Assembly (NCBI GenBank): GCA_035771175.1
Contig: CM069608.1
Coordinates: forward strand, 12,344,019 to 12,408,018
Source: Paratinospora sagittata
Taxonomy: Eukaryota; Streptophyta; Magnoliopsida; Ranunculales; Menispermaceae
DNA length: 64,000 nucleotides
Direction of reading: 5' to 3'
Shown here piece by piece: positions 23,573 through 35,949 of the stretch. The stretch's first letter is position 1, and each line of letters opens with the position of its first letter. Made by a program: the position numbers and the translations under genes. The notes beneath the pieces are model-generated. The model was not told the DNA's origin and made no database searches. It saw only the letters and a list, made by a program, of their open reading frames with translations.

Positions 23573-25473
23573 TTTTTATCTGATGACCCATCTTTCAATT
23601 TTCTTATTCATACTAATTGTGATAATGTTGTTTCCACTAATCTTGAGACTTCAGGTTCTACAAATCTAGACAATTCTTCACTGGATGTCAACAACTCTCC
23701 ACCAATTGCAGATTCAAATAGCCCTCCACTACCTGAAGCTCATGTAGATAGGCCACGTTGTGTTTGGTGCCCCATTCCTTACTTGGCTGATTATATTTCT
23801 TCTTTTGTTTCTCATGATTGTTTGCCCTCATCATTGGATTCTAAGTAGTCAGGTACACCATACCCATTTCATCAATATATTTCCAATTCTAACTTTTCAA
23901 GTAGCCACAAAAGTTTTCTTTCTAGTGTTTGTTCCACAGATGAACCAAAAACCTTTTCTCAAGCTGTAAAATGTCCTCATTGGAGAGAAGCTATGGAAAA
24001 AGAAATTGAAGCACTTGAGAAAAACAAGACTTAGAGCCTTCAACCTCTTCCACCAAACAAAAAGGCAGTTGGTTGTAAGTGGGCATACAAGCTAAAATAT
24101 CGGGCTGATGGAACAATTGAGCGTTACAAAGCCCGGTTGGTGGCCAAAGGCTTTACACAAGTAGAAGGATTGGATTATCATGATACATTTGCTCCCGTTG
24201 CTAAACTAGTGACAGTCTGTGCCTTGCTCTCTATCGCTTCTGTCAAGAATTGGCCTCTTCACTAGCTCAATGTTAATAACACTTTCTTACAAGGCGATCT
24301 TGGTGAAGAGGTATATATGGTGTTACCGCCTGGATTTAATAGATGGGGAGTCGAGAGTTTGTTGACTACATAAATCAATTTATGGCCTCAAACAAGCATC
24401 AAGGCAATGGTTTGCCAAGTTTTCCAATGTTCTCCTTTATGCAGGATAATCTCAATCCAAATCTGATTATTCATTGTTTACTGCTCATCATGGCCATTCT
24501 TCCACCTTTGTCTTGGTTTATGTTGACGACATTATTATTACTGGAAATAATGATGAAGCAATTCATCGGCTCAAAAGCTTCCTCAATCAACAGTTTTACA
24601 TCAAAGATCTGGGCAAACTCAAATATTTTCTAGGGATTGAAGTTGCCCATTCTAGACAAGGCATCTTCCTTTCCCAACGAAAATATATTTTGGATATTCT
24701 CAAGGACAACGGTATGATTGGAGGATGTGTCTGTGATTTTCCCATGGAACAACACTTACAGTTAAGACCGAAAGATGGTATTTTGCTTTTGGATCCAACT
24801 TTATAACGTTGACTTGTGGGACGTCTTATTTATCTCACAGTCACAAGGCTAGACATCAATTACTCAGTTCATATTTTAAGTCAATTCACGAACCCTTCAA
24901 GTACTACACATCTGGATGTTGCTCATCACGTTGTTTGGTATTTAAAAGGAACGATAAATAAATGTCTCCTTTTTTCTTATTCTAGCAACCTCTCTTTCTG
25001 TGGTTATTGTGATTTCGATTGGGCAAGATGCCCAACCACACGTCGATCTACAACTGGCTATTGCACTTTCCTTGGATCTAATTTACTTTTTTGGAAAACA
25101 AAAAACCAAGCAACTGCCTCCTGTTCATTTGGTGAAGTAGAATATCGTGCTATGGCTACCTTAACTTGTGAGGTCCAATGGGTCAAATATTTGCTCAATG
25201 ATCTTGACATTTCTCATCCTTCACTAGTCGGTTATTTTGTGATAATCAATCTACATTGCATATTGCTCAAAATCCCGTATTTCATGAGCGGACAAAGCAT
25301 ATAGAGCTCGATTGTCATTTTGTTTTAGAAAAATTGCAATTTCAACTTATTTCTCTCCAATATGTCCCATCCTCATCACAACTTGCAGATGTGTTCACCA
25401 AATCTTTGGGGAAGGATGCTTTTCTTCATTTAATTGGCAAGTTGGGCGTTTCTTCCATCCACGCACCACCTTG
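23573..25473 (+). pseudogene. Copia pol remnant (RT and RNase H), plus strand
   Basis: The frame shows, in order: the pre-RT region with HWREAMEKEIEALEKNKT near 23970; [20 protein letters not shown] and [20 protein letters not shown] near 24080-24200; [18 protein letters not shown] near 24270-24320; YVDD at 24519-24530 (VYVDDIIITGN); DLGKLKYFLGIEVAHSRQGI near 24610; GRLIYLTVTRLDINYSVHIL near 24817; RNase H with RRSTTGYCTFLGSNLLFWK near 25045; FHERTKHIELDCHFV near 25278; and QLADVFTKSLG near 25380. Several in-frame stops (for example near 23846, 24033, 24262) and frameshifts break it. The 5' half is missing. Domain order and the PPT/LTR after it identify a Copia element. Confidence 0.88.
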
Positions 25474-25481
25474 AGGGGGAG

Positions 25482-25705
25482 TGTTAAGAAATCTCCTCGA
25501 TTTGCTATTTATCTCCTATGTTATTTTGTATCTTTATCTTGTTACAGATAAGTTATTGTTTATCTTATCTGTCATGTAAATCTTCATATCTTTGTATTAG
25601 TTAGGAGATCTAATCTACAAATCTGATCTACTTGTACAATTATATATAAACAAATTAATCAAATTCAAATTATGCATTAATTGCCTCTAATTACCATACA
25701 TTACT
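25482..25705 (+). repeat. 3' LTR of the plus-strand Copia remnant
   Basis: A purine tract (ttgagggggag) immediately precedes TGTTAAGAAATC at 25482. It is a short LTR with TATA-like sequence (ttatatataaac near 25640). The right boundary is approximate and there is no 5' partner in the window. Confidence 0.65.
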
Positions 25706-25972
25706 TCTATATAAGCGGAAAAATCTTCTATTTTTCTTTTTTCTTTTTTTTTTTAAGAAGAAACAAATATTATTAAGTATATAAACTGTTAAAGTAAATT
25801 ACATTGTACCATAGCAAGCTGTTACGTTAACCACCCACAATAACCACAAACATTAGCTGATTAACAATACACAATCACCGTTTCAGCGCCAATACATCCT
25901 TACTACCGCTATGCCATACAAGAACTCCAACTGCGAGACCATTTCACCACTGAAAGACCGGCCCGGGAACTT

Positions 25973-28900
25973 TTAAGGTGCATCCCAGCCTGCTGCCACT
26001 AACAACACCTCTTCCCACATATTCCAACTATCTTTATCCAAATTTTGAAATACCCTTCTATTTCTTTCATTCCAAATCACCCACAGTGTTTCCATCGACG
26101 TGATATGCCCAATCTCCAAGTACTTCCTGTTAAGATGTGGGAACCTGAAAATTGAAATACACTCCTCAATCGTTTGAGGGGGAATAAAGGAGCCCTCACA
26201 CCCCTGCATCCATCTTTGCCACAAAAACCAAATCTTTTCGCATTGGCCAAACAAATGATTAGCACTTTCACCCTCCTTTTTACACATCAAACAACAATTA
26301 GGAGATAAAGATTGATGTGGAAAACGCTTTTGCAGAACATCAACAATATTTATCTTTTTACGCAAAAGTGCCCACCCAAAAAATTTAATCTTGAATAGAA
26401 CATGTGCAGCCCAAAAAGGTGATACATAGGGAGAAACATTGGTAGGAGGACTATCAACTAACACATCGAAAAACAAGCTACAAGTAAACTTCCCCGAGGA
26501 AGAGTGAGACCATTTGAAACAGTTCTCCCAATGGACAATCTAATATCCTCTAACATAGTAGAAAGATAGTCAACTTGCGCAATGACCCTAGATGATGGAT
26601 GTCAAGAAAGATGAAAATTCCAATATGTTTGGGAATTACCAGCCAAATTGTTGGCAAAGAAGGCTACTGGTTTATTATGAAGACTTGATAAATGATATAA
26701 TTGTAGGAAACGAGAAACAAAGAAGGGCTCACCACACCAAGAATCTTCCCAAAAACGGAAAGACATACCATTACCTAGAAACCATGGAAAATGAGGAACA
26801 AAAAGGGGGAGAAGTGAATGTAATATTCCATGGGCTTCTACTAGTACTTGATGAAGAATTTCCAATGACCCAACCTGAGCCAAAGGGACCATGTATGCTT
26901 TTGATAATTCGAACCCATAAGGAGTCATTCTCCCGAGAAAACCTCCACAACCACTTTGCTGCTAACACTTCATTTCTTTTCACTATATTTCCAATTCCCA
27001 AACCACCTTTGCCCATCGGTTTCTGTACCCCCTTCCAATTAACCAAATGACAGTTGCTTTGGTCATCCACTTTTTTCCATAGAAATGATCGAATTCTTTT
27101 CTCCAAAGCTTTTGCCACTCCGACAGGAATCCAAAATAGTGAAAGGAAGTAGGTCGGTAAGGCCGAGAGAACTGATCTAACGAGGGAAAGCCTGCCACCT
27201 TTTGATAAAAAAACACTTTTTCCACCCATTTAATCTCTTGGAAATCTTCGCCATCACTGGATCCTAAAAGTTAGACACCATTAGACTCCCACCTAAGGGC
27301 AATCCAAGGTAAGTCAATGGCCATGAACTAATTGCACATTTTACCTTATTAGCAATTGAAACAAGGACCTCACCATTCACATTAATGCCCGCCACTTGAC
27401 TCTTACGCATATTAATTCTCAATCTCGACATACTACAGAAACACCCAAGAACCTTGATTTCTCCTAAAACACTTTCCTCCTCCCCCTGAAATAGAAATAA
27501 AGAGTCATCGGCATATAAGAGATGAAATATCTTTACCCTCTCTTTTCTCACAATAAAACCTCTGGTGATCAAGACCTCACATGCTCTTTCCATCAAACTA
27601 CTCAATGCATCGGCGACAAGGGTAAATAAGAATGGTGATAATGGATCTCCTTGTCTTAGCCTTTTATAACTAGAGAACTTGCCACAAGGTCTCCCATTCA
27701 CCATCACTGAATAATTTTTTGATTTAAGACATCCACTTATCCATTTCCTCCGTCTATCCCCTAAGCCTTTTTGCTTTGTTACAAAATCAAGAAAGTCCCA
27801 ATTAACGAAGTCGTATGCCTTGGCAAAATCAGCTTTACATACAATCCCCGCTTTCTTTCTTTTACGATATTTCTCCACAACCTCGTTTGCAATGAGAGAA
27901 GCACCCAAAATTTGTCTACCATGAATGAAGGCAAATTGAGTTTGTGCAATTGTCTTGTGAAGCATCGATCTTAATCTAAGCACCAAGACCTTAGAAATTA
28001 TTTTGTACAAACTGCTAACCAAACTATTAGGCCTGAAATCCGCAACTCTCCAAGAATTGAGCTTTTTGGGAATCATACATATGTAAGTTTCATTTGTTTT
28101 GGCATTCACCACCCCATGTTGGAAGAAATCTTCCATCACCCTCATCAGATCTGCTTTCAGAATATCCCATGACTTTTGATAAAATGCCATTGTGAAGTCG
28201 TCTGGGCCAAAGGCTTTATCACCACTACACTAAAAAATGGTAGATCTCGCCTTCCCTTCCTCAAAACGTTGTTCCAACATAAGAACATCCTCGGAAGACA
28301 GTACATCCCACGATAAGCCTTCAACCCCCATGCATTACTCTCTTGAGGTGAATACAACTTTTCGAAAATGTCAGTTATGACATTAACCACTCCATCCTCT
28401 GCTTCAATCAATTCCTCATTTTCGGTCGCGATCTTATTAATTGTGTTCTTGGCTTTTTTGCTATTGAACAATCTATGACAAAAACTCGAGTTAACATCCC
28501 CCTTTTTAATCCATTTCACCTTCATTTTTTGAAAAGTCATTCTTTCCTCCCTTAACAAGATGTCTGCCAGCTCCACCTTAGCCCTTCTTCTGATATCCAC
28601 CATCTCAATTGTCCAACTGTTTTGTCCTTCAACAGAATCGAGATACTTAATGAGATCTTGTATAACATTCTTTTTTATCTGATCTGAGCCATAAACTGAC
28701 TTGTTCTAATCTTTAACTTGCACTTTAATTTGGTTCAGCTTTAACATGAACTTGTGCCCCTCATGCCCATACACCATTGCGCCACTCCACTACAAACCCA
28801 ATGAACTACCAAAGTCCCTATGCCTTAGCCATGAGTTTTCAAACTAAAATGGTGAAGGACCCGAATTGACTTTATCTGTATCAAACAATGTAGGACAATG

Positions 28901-29568
28901 ATCCGATGTAATGCGAATAGCGCCTCTTAGCCAAAGAATGGGAAGGTCATCCCCCATCCTAAAGGGAATAAAAATCGGTCCAATCGACTACAAATAGGAA
29001 CCTCTCTGAAGTTTGACCACGTGAATCTTGCATTCACAAGTGGAAGATCAACAAGGCTCAAATCAAATATCAAGGCATTGAACTTCTGCATACTATGTGT
29101 TAGTCTCCCACTGTTCATTTTCTCATTTAGGGAGTGGACCGTGTTAAAGTTGTCGCCAATACACCACCTATCTCGGCAAATCACACTCAAATATGCCACT
29201 TCCAGCCAAAAGCTATTTCTATCTGTCACATATGACGACCCATAGACCCCTATGAACCACCACAAACCCCCATCAACACCCACCACCTGAATAGAAATTG
29301 AGAAGCCACCAACCAAACTTTGAACAACCTTAATAAATCTAACATCCCATTCCATTAAGATCCCTCCCGAGGAGCCAACTGTAGATAAAAGAACTCATTC
29401 CTTAAATCGTGAACTCCAGAGTTGGCTAATAATTTTGTTCTCCGCTGTATCTTTTTTAAACTCCTGAAGCACCACAATATTCAGTTTCACTTTGCAGATA
29501 GTTTTCTTGATCAGGCTGCGTTTTCTACTGGACCTGCAATCGCTGATATTCCTTGATATAATCTTCAT
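25973..29568 (-). pseudogene. LINE ORF2: endonuclease - reverse transcriptase - zf-RVT
   Basis: The start is MKIISRNI at 29568, the usual opening of plant L1 ORF2. An apurinic endonuclease-like domain follows, with IGDNFNTVHSLNEKMNSGRL near 29130 (the GDFN core carries an extra residue) and SLVDLPLVNARFTWSN near 29040. Reverse transcriptase occupies 28190-27264: MIPKKLNSWRVADFRPNSL, KADFAKAYDFVNWDFL, RQGDPLSPFLFTLVADALS, then catalytic YADD at 27504-27515. After LTYLGLPLGG the frame shifts, and 27229-26771 continues the thumb region. 26476-25973 carries the Cys-rich zf-RVT segment (CCLMCKKEGESANHLFGQC). At about 1200 codons the length is as expected. Stops and at least three frameshifts make it inactive. 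Confidence 0.88.
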
Positions 29569-32087
29569 ATCTGAAACTTCGGCATCCCATCTGGTACTTT
29601 CCCATTGCCCTTAACCTTGCTGCCCGGGGTTCTAGAACCAATCTGAGCTCTTGGAATAACACATGTTGTCGATTTCATTCTTTGCATGAAAGAAGCCAAC
29701 GCCTTAATTGTCCTCATTGGAGACCCAGAACCAACTTACACCCCATTACTAGCCACATCATTATCAACTAAGCATACATTGGGAGTCTTATTGACAGGAT
29801 TAGCCATTGGAACACAACTTTGAGTGACATTAAGATGGTGGGTTTCAAAAATATTTTGTGGAAAATGATGAAAAACGAGACCACTATGATGACCAAGAGA
29901 CTCAACTGAAGCTACTATATCACACACAATAGGATGCACAATATTTCAGTCAAAGTTAAATTAACCAGGTGTACCATAGAACTGCAAGAAGCTTGTTCCT
30001 CCTCCAAGATAGGTGTAATGAAAGAATCCCCCAGCATCACCGGCTGATTTTTCTCACCATCCTTGCTTTCGTCCTACATAGAATCAACATCAGCTTTCGA
30101 AGATCCACCGCACCAGTTCTGAAGGTCAGAGTCCTTCCACGACACTTCATCTTCATCCGTAGATCCACCCATCACTAGATCGAGACCATAACATAGTTAT
30201 AAATGATATCTCTTTTTTCCTTCCTCATTTACTTCTTGGATCTATCAACAAAGGGGAAATAAGCCGTCTTGACCCCAGTTTTACTCCTAGTCAAGTATCG
30301 GTGATGTCTACCACCGCCAGAGTTTCGATTTTCTACCTTTCCCATTGGTTGATTTCCACCTGCCTTCGAAGAGCAGACGTCACCTTGTGAAAAACAAACC
30401 CTTCTGGCCGCAGATGGGGAACACCTCTCATCATCTTCTCCATCCATCCCCGCATTGACCTGCATTTCACCATTTTCAATCCCCCTTAGGTTGATCTCAA
30501 CCTCTAACTGTACCACATCTTCCAGAACACCACCCTTCCTTTCCTGCGATTCAAGCACAGAGCTAGAGACATGAGTCTGTGTTTTAGACAGTAGAGGGTT
30601 GGAAACATGGGTCCGGGTTTCAGACAATAGAGAAATGGGAACATGGGTTTCGCTAACAACTAATGGACAATCCTTTGTTGGGCTTCAAAAAACCACTTCC
30701 TCTGAAGAGACCACAACCTTGAGTCCATCTTTGAGAGATAAACCATTTCTTTTTTTAGGCCCACAACTGTTAAGCCCATTCTCAGCTGGTTTCACGGTCA
30801 GCAAAACATCTGTATCGTTATCCAGCTTTGCATTAAAAACATTGCTGACACTTCCACTCCTTATTTGCAATGTTGCTACCTGACTACAACACCCCCCTGA
30901 CGCCGCCATTCCAACTTCTCAAGCTTTTGACACACCTGAAAAAGGTGAGACGCTTTCATGATAATTAGAAGATCCGCCAATCTCCTTTTAGCACATTCCA
31001 ATATATGGAGTATGATCCACCTGTAATTGTCCTGCAACACATTCACCATCCACCTTGTCCAACGTTTGAACGGTCTTTGGTTTCCAACCCTTTGATGCTT
31101 CTCGATTATATCTCCTTTCCAGATATGATTTCTTCCCGCCATTACCCTCCCTTCATCATCCCTACACCTTCCTTGCTTGTAAAAGTGTTCGGGAAGCCGA
31201 GAAATTCTAACACCAAACTGGTCATTACCGATATCAAAAGTAATATACTCCAACACAAAGCCGTCCGGATTACCCTTAACCTTTAGCTTTGCATATCGAA
31301 GAAATGACAAGTTAGAGGTGTTTTCATCAGTTTCAAGCAAACCACCACAAAAATTGTCGATGTATTGGAATGTTGTTGTTCTTTACTGTTTCACCAGCAA
31401 GCAATCAAGTCCAATCCATTCCTCTTTGCAACGAACCTTCTGCTTATCCCATTAATGACCCTCTTCTCATTCCACCATTCGAAATGTCTTGGACCAGTCC
31501 ATGCACAGAAGTTGTTTCTTCTCTTTGTCGTCTCTCGCCCACAAATCGCCCTATCCTAGGCTAATACTGCCAGAGAAAGATTTCGTTTTATGAAAACACC
31601 CACATCATTCCTAATGGCACCCCACTTTATCTTCTCATTACCTTTGTAGATCACTAAATCAACTTTATATAATGGATCCTTTACCGAACGACGAAGATTA
31701 TCATTAATTTTAGAATTGAGTTGGCTTGGTTTTACCATGTTTTGCTGAGTTTTGGCTCCACCTTCCATTTGTTGTATACACACCTCCTTAGAAGGATGCA
31801 AAACTTTGAATAGTTGTTCTTTGAAGCTATACCAACCCCCATTTTTAGCATCCATTGGAATAATAATCATCGTCGTAGCCCTTGCTTCAACCTTTGAAAT
31901 CTTCAAAAAAGCACCCCTATAGTTTGCCCTCACCTCCACCAGAATAACTCTTGCAGCACCCTTGAAAGATTGAGTAAAAGCCTCCTCCATTGTACTCTTA
32001 CTTGCTGCATTAAGTTTTTTCAACAACCACACAGACATCTCCCATTCAAGGAGAATTTCAAAAGATTTCAATCTCGCCCTTTCCTCG
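29565..32087 (-). pseudogene. LINE ORF1, C-terminal and central part
   Basis: Read on the minus strand. 32087-31556 carries LKSFEILLEWEM and MIIIPMDAKNGGWYSFKEQL, the conserved block of plant LINE ORF1 proteins (DUF4283-like, nucleic-acid binding). 31340-30876 has LKVKGNPDGFVLEYITFDIG and related pieces. 30627-30229 and the 30909-30685 frame are low-complexity linker. The frame ending TPGSKVKGNGKVPDGMPKFQ stops with the TGA that overlaps the ORF2 start. Several frameshifts are present. Its N-terminal codons are on the far side of the LTR insertion. Confidence 0.7.
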
Positions 32088-34292
32088 TGTTGGCCTAGTA
32101 TTATAGTCCAAGAGGGGGGTGAATTGGACTTGGCGAATTTTCGCGTTACCTTTCGGATATTTTAATTAAACAAAGTAATGTGCGTAATCGGTAACAATCC
32201 AAATAACAAATGCGGGAAAAAAATGAACACAAAGGATTTAGAGTGGTTCGATTCCCCTTAAACCTACTTCCACTACCAAAGCACCATGATCAGGATTTTC
32301 TAATACACTATTGAGTAATCACTTACGGGCGTGATTAGAAGTCGTTTACACTCTAACCGACACGAGGGCTTAGTTAGAAAAGCCACAACAACTAATCTAC
32401 ACCAGGGCTTAGTTAGAAAGCCACAAACTAGTTTACACCAGGGCTTGGCTAGAAAGCCATAACTTGTAACCCACTTACGGGCGTGGTTACGTGCCGTACA
32501 AGTGATGGTAATATCTCGGTTGACTCAACCAAGTTAACAATACATCAAGATTACAAAGATATAGAGAAGTGCACAACAACACTCTCAACAATATAAGCTT
32601 ACAATCTTGAATGAGTCACCAATTACTATTCAAACCTCTATAATTCTAAATGATGCAAAGTGTTTAAATAGGTTTTTGTCAAATGCAATCGATTCAAATA
32701 TATGTAATGTAAAACAGTGAATCGAATATGCACAACTATCAAGATATTGATTCTACATAACAATAAGTTTAAAGCACGAGAATCAATATATCATGATGAT
32801 TTTAAATAAATATGTGATGAAGATCAAGAATCAAACAACTCAAGTATGATCAAAAACTTCGATTCAATATAATATGATATTAGCACATGAATCGAAATCT
32901 CAAACTATTTATGAAACCACTAAACAAAGTAATTTGTTATGAAGATCAAGATAGGGTTTCACAAACACAATCAATACAAAATCTGTTTTAAAGATTATAA
33001 TCTAAGCACAAAAACTGATTTGCATAAACCCAAAATCACAAGAATCTAGATTAGAAATGTATACCCCACTTGGTAAGGTTGAAGCACCAAGATTCTTCTT
33101 ATGTGAAGTTGGATGTGAGAAATCATGATCAAGACTCAAATAGAAGATGTAGAAACACTTGAATCGTCTTGAACACTTGTACAAGATAAACTCTCCAAGT
33201 AAATGATGTTGAAATTTTGATTTAAAAGAAGGATTATATGACTCAAGAACTTGTTGTTGGCTTGTAAAAAGACTTAGACGAAAAATACACAAGTTCTCTA
33301 AATTTTGCAAAAGTTGCTCTCCAAATGAGTAAGTGTGGTTTTTATAGATGAACACGACATTGAGGCACAGGAACGCGTTCCTCAACACAGGAGCGCGTTT
33401 CTGGTTTGAAATTTGAAAAATTTTAGATTTTCCTCCAATTAAGGAACACGTTCCTTACTTAAGGAGCGCATTCCTCAATATGTCTGCTGGGCATAAGAAC
33501 AAGTTCCTTCAACAAGAACCACTGACTCTTAAAGTTTTTCTTATTTTTTCTTTGGCAACAGGAGCGCGTTCCTTTCCCTGATCAAATTTTTCTTGAGTCT
33601 CAGGAAAAGCCACAGGAGCTCGTTTCTCTTACAAGGAGTGCGTTCCTTAAACCCTAATAAAACATTCACCGAGTCTCAGGAAAAAGTTATAGAGCGTGTT
33701 CCTTCATTGACAAGTGAAAGAAATTCGATTTTTTTTTATCATTATAGGTTTAGGACATTGTCAAAAATATAGACTAACATTTTAAAAATATTTTAAAACA
33801 TTTTTGACAAGATTAAGGCATAATTAATACAGTTAAACATGAGTGATTCGATCAATTAAATCAATGATAAAAGCAATAAGTATAATGCATGCGAAACGGT
33901 AAAACCATGCAAAGTTGACAAGATGAACGAATGTTGAACACTGATTAATATATGTATGATAAACAATTATGACTAAGTGATAGCATAATTATCAAACTGA
34001 AATATATGCATGCATGAGAATAATAAACTATATGAATGATTTCAAAAAGATGCAAATCATGTGTGGTTGGAATAAGTAATAGTTACCCTACAACACTAAG
34101 ATTCTAATAAAGTAATACAACTATTAAGCTCTTGAATCTTCGTGAGGTGTTGTTCTTTTCACATACTTTCATATTGTAGTTGAATCCATTAGATATATCT
34201 AGTTAGCACTGAAACAACTACGCCAAAGAGATTAGATAGCACAGATATGTTGTTTGCAATCATCAAAACAAAATTGGGTGAGAGTAATTACA
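32088..34292 (-). mobile_element. Copia (SIRE-like) LTR, subtype A, inserted in the LINE
   Basis: The plus-strand left end is TGTTGGCCTAG then gtccaagagggggg; the right end is gggtgagagtaattaca. On the minus strand it begins with the TGTAATTACTCTCACCC and GTTTTGATGATTGC blocks also seen at 57308. It has no internal domains, so it is probably a solo LTR. The 5-bp flanks (cctcg, tcaac) do not match. The palindrome array is at 33369-33704. Confidence 0.65.
33369..33704. repeat. array of GGAACGCGTTCC-like palindromes
   Basis: Nine imperfect copies: a perfect 14-bp palindrome AGGAACGCGTTCCT at 33369-33382, AAGGAACACGTTCCTT at 33441-33456, and further copies near 33389, 33461, 33498, 33560, 33614, 33633 and 33691. 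The spacer sequences are unrelated. Matching arrays occur in the LTRs at 55540-55725 and 57838-58145. Confidence 0.85.
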
Positions 34293-34440
34293 TCAACTCT
34301 TCAATCCCTACCACCTTTCCATCCGAGCTTTTCCATACCCCAAAGTTTTTTGACCTTGCCTGAAAAATCGCCTTACTCCTCTTCCCTGAGGACATGATTT
34401 GTTTCTTAGAGACAACTACTTGGTTCATTTCCTCATCAAC
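34293..34440 (-). pseudogene. LINE ORF1 N-terminal fragment
   Basis: An open minus-strand frame (KKQIMSSGKRSKAIFQARSK then NFGVWKSSDGKVVGIEEL) ends at the LTR junction at 34292 and resumes in the ORF1 block beyond 32087. This shows that the LTR inserted into ORF1. Confidence 0.55.
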
Positions 34441-34627
34441 CTATTGAGATGTTTGTGGTAGAAAGTAGAAATAGATTAATCCACACTAGAAGTGCTACTA
34501 TAGGGTTTTTCTCTTTTTTTTGGCTTCTCGAGTCTTTTTGTATGGCTCTTCGAAGTACTGTTGCTCAAGTATTTTCATCTCTCCACATATATTCTTATAC
34601 GTATAGTGGTAGGATCATTGAGTCATA

Positions 34628-35088
34628 TGTTGGGATTTTGGTTTGAACTCAAATAGAAAATGTCTAATTTGAGCATGAGTCCAATAGAAAATGTCCTTGT
34701 TGATTAGAAATCTAATAAATTAAAATAGAAAATATGTTAGTTTTAGTAGATTTCTAATTTTTACTGTTTGGATTGTATTATAAGTCTAATTTATTCATAA
34801 TAAATATAGGGTGAGTAGTTTAGATTGAAATGCGGTAGAATGGTTGACTAACGAATTGAGGGCTGAGAAATTATGAGTGATTGAATGTGTAACAAAATGT
34901 GAGTTTCAAATGGATGACCTTCTTGCATGTATTGTAATCTCTTCAACATAATATATTGATTTCTTCACTCGTGGATTTAGGAATCGATTGGCTAAACCAC
35001 ATTAAATTGATTGTGCGATTGTTTGATTTATTATTTGAATGTTTTCGTTGCGTACTAGATAAATCAATTGAGGTTGAAAAACTTAACA
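34628..35088 (+). repeat. 5' LTR of the TRIM/LARD element
   Basis: 461 bp, TGTTGGGATTTTGG to aaacttaaca. The segment tgtccttgttgatta at 34692-34706 is the unoccupied version of the MITE insertion site in the 3' LTR. Confidence 0.92.
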
Positions 35089-35108
35089 AATTGGTATTAG
35101 AGCATGTT
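35089..35108 (+). other. primer-binding site, initiator Met tRNA
   Basis: The sequence aattggtattagagcatg directly follows the LTR end. It differs by one transition from the usual plant TGGTATCAGAGC primer-binding site. Confidence 0.85.
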
Positions 35109-35949
35109 TGTTCAGAATCTTTGTAGGTATGGTTGGACGATTGAAGTTATAGTACTTTGGAGAATAATGTTGCCACTCATGCTGGGTTGAAGATTGTCAT
35201 GGTCGTGCATGCCACTGTAAGTAGGTGCATGTTGTTGTTGTTTAGGTTGCTACTACTAGACTTGGTTTTGTGCATTAAGTAGTTGATGATCAAATGCCGA
35301 AGGATTACCGATGCTACTCGATTGGGTGATAAAAAAGGAGAGAAAAACAAAAGGCGCATTGCTGAGGAAAAAAAAAAGTGAGTTGTCCAACAAAACAACT
35401 CCTTGAACTACAGAATCATATACCGTTGTTAAGACGGTGCTCGTATTCCAATTTTGGCTTGAGGTGTTGAGAGTTGTTTGGTTTGTGAGAAGTTATTTAA
35501 TTAAAGAACCTTTTGAAGCATTTTTAAGGCTTCAGTTGCGGCCAATGGACTTGCTTAGGAGGCTTGATTTGATGGTGCATATGATAGATTTCATGGTACA
35601 TCTTTTAAAATAGGTGGAGTGAGTGAATCCATGTGTTCAATGTTTTGTTCTTGGTGGAGCAATTGCAAAGATTCAATGATTGAGCAATCATAAATTGAAT
35701 GGTTTAATTGGATGTTTATTTGTTTGCTTCAGCGAAGATTGATTAATGTTTGATTGACATCTCAAGAGTGTGATGAATGTTTAATTGGATGATTGATTTG
35801 GTTGGCATCTTAAGAACAAGAGATGGTTGTTCAAATGATTGATTAAGAGATGATCATTTGTGATTTGGTTGATTGTTCGTGCGTTGCGAAGATTTGAAGA
35901 TTTAGAAGATTGATTGCTAGGTGGAGTTCTCACACAAACGTAAAGATAT

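Larger units (their letters stand above)
25735..34445 (-). mobile_element. L1-type LINE, split by an LTR insertion
   Basis: Non-LTR retrotransposon read on the minus strand. It has ORF1, then ORF2 with endonuclease, reverse transcriptase and a zf-RVT-like C-terminus, and ends in an A tail (plus-strand T run 25735-25755). ORF1 and ORF2 meet at an ATGA overlap at 29565-29568. A 2.2-kb LTR (32088-34292) interrupts ORF1. The 5' end lies somewhere between 34440 and the LTR element beginning at 34628. No target duplication could be established. Confidence 0.88.

Noticed and set aside
19161..34292. Helitron interpretation of the repeats at 19161 and 32088, because the minus strand ends in a small hairpin (GTCCAA...TTGGAC) followed by CTAG
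   Set aside because: Conservation continues beyond CTAG to CCAACA, other copies (56581) lack CTAG, and the other end begins like a Copia LTR. An LTR explains the set better, although target duplications were not found.
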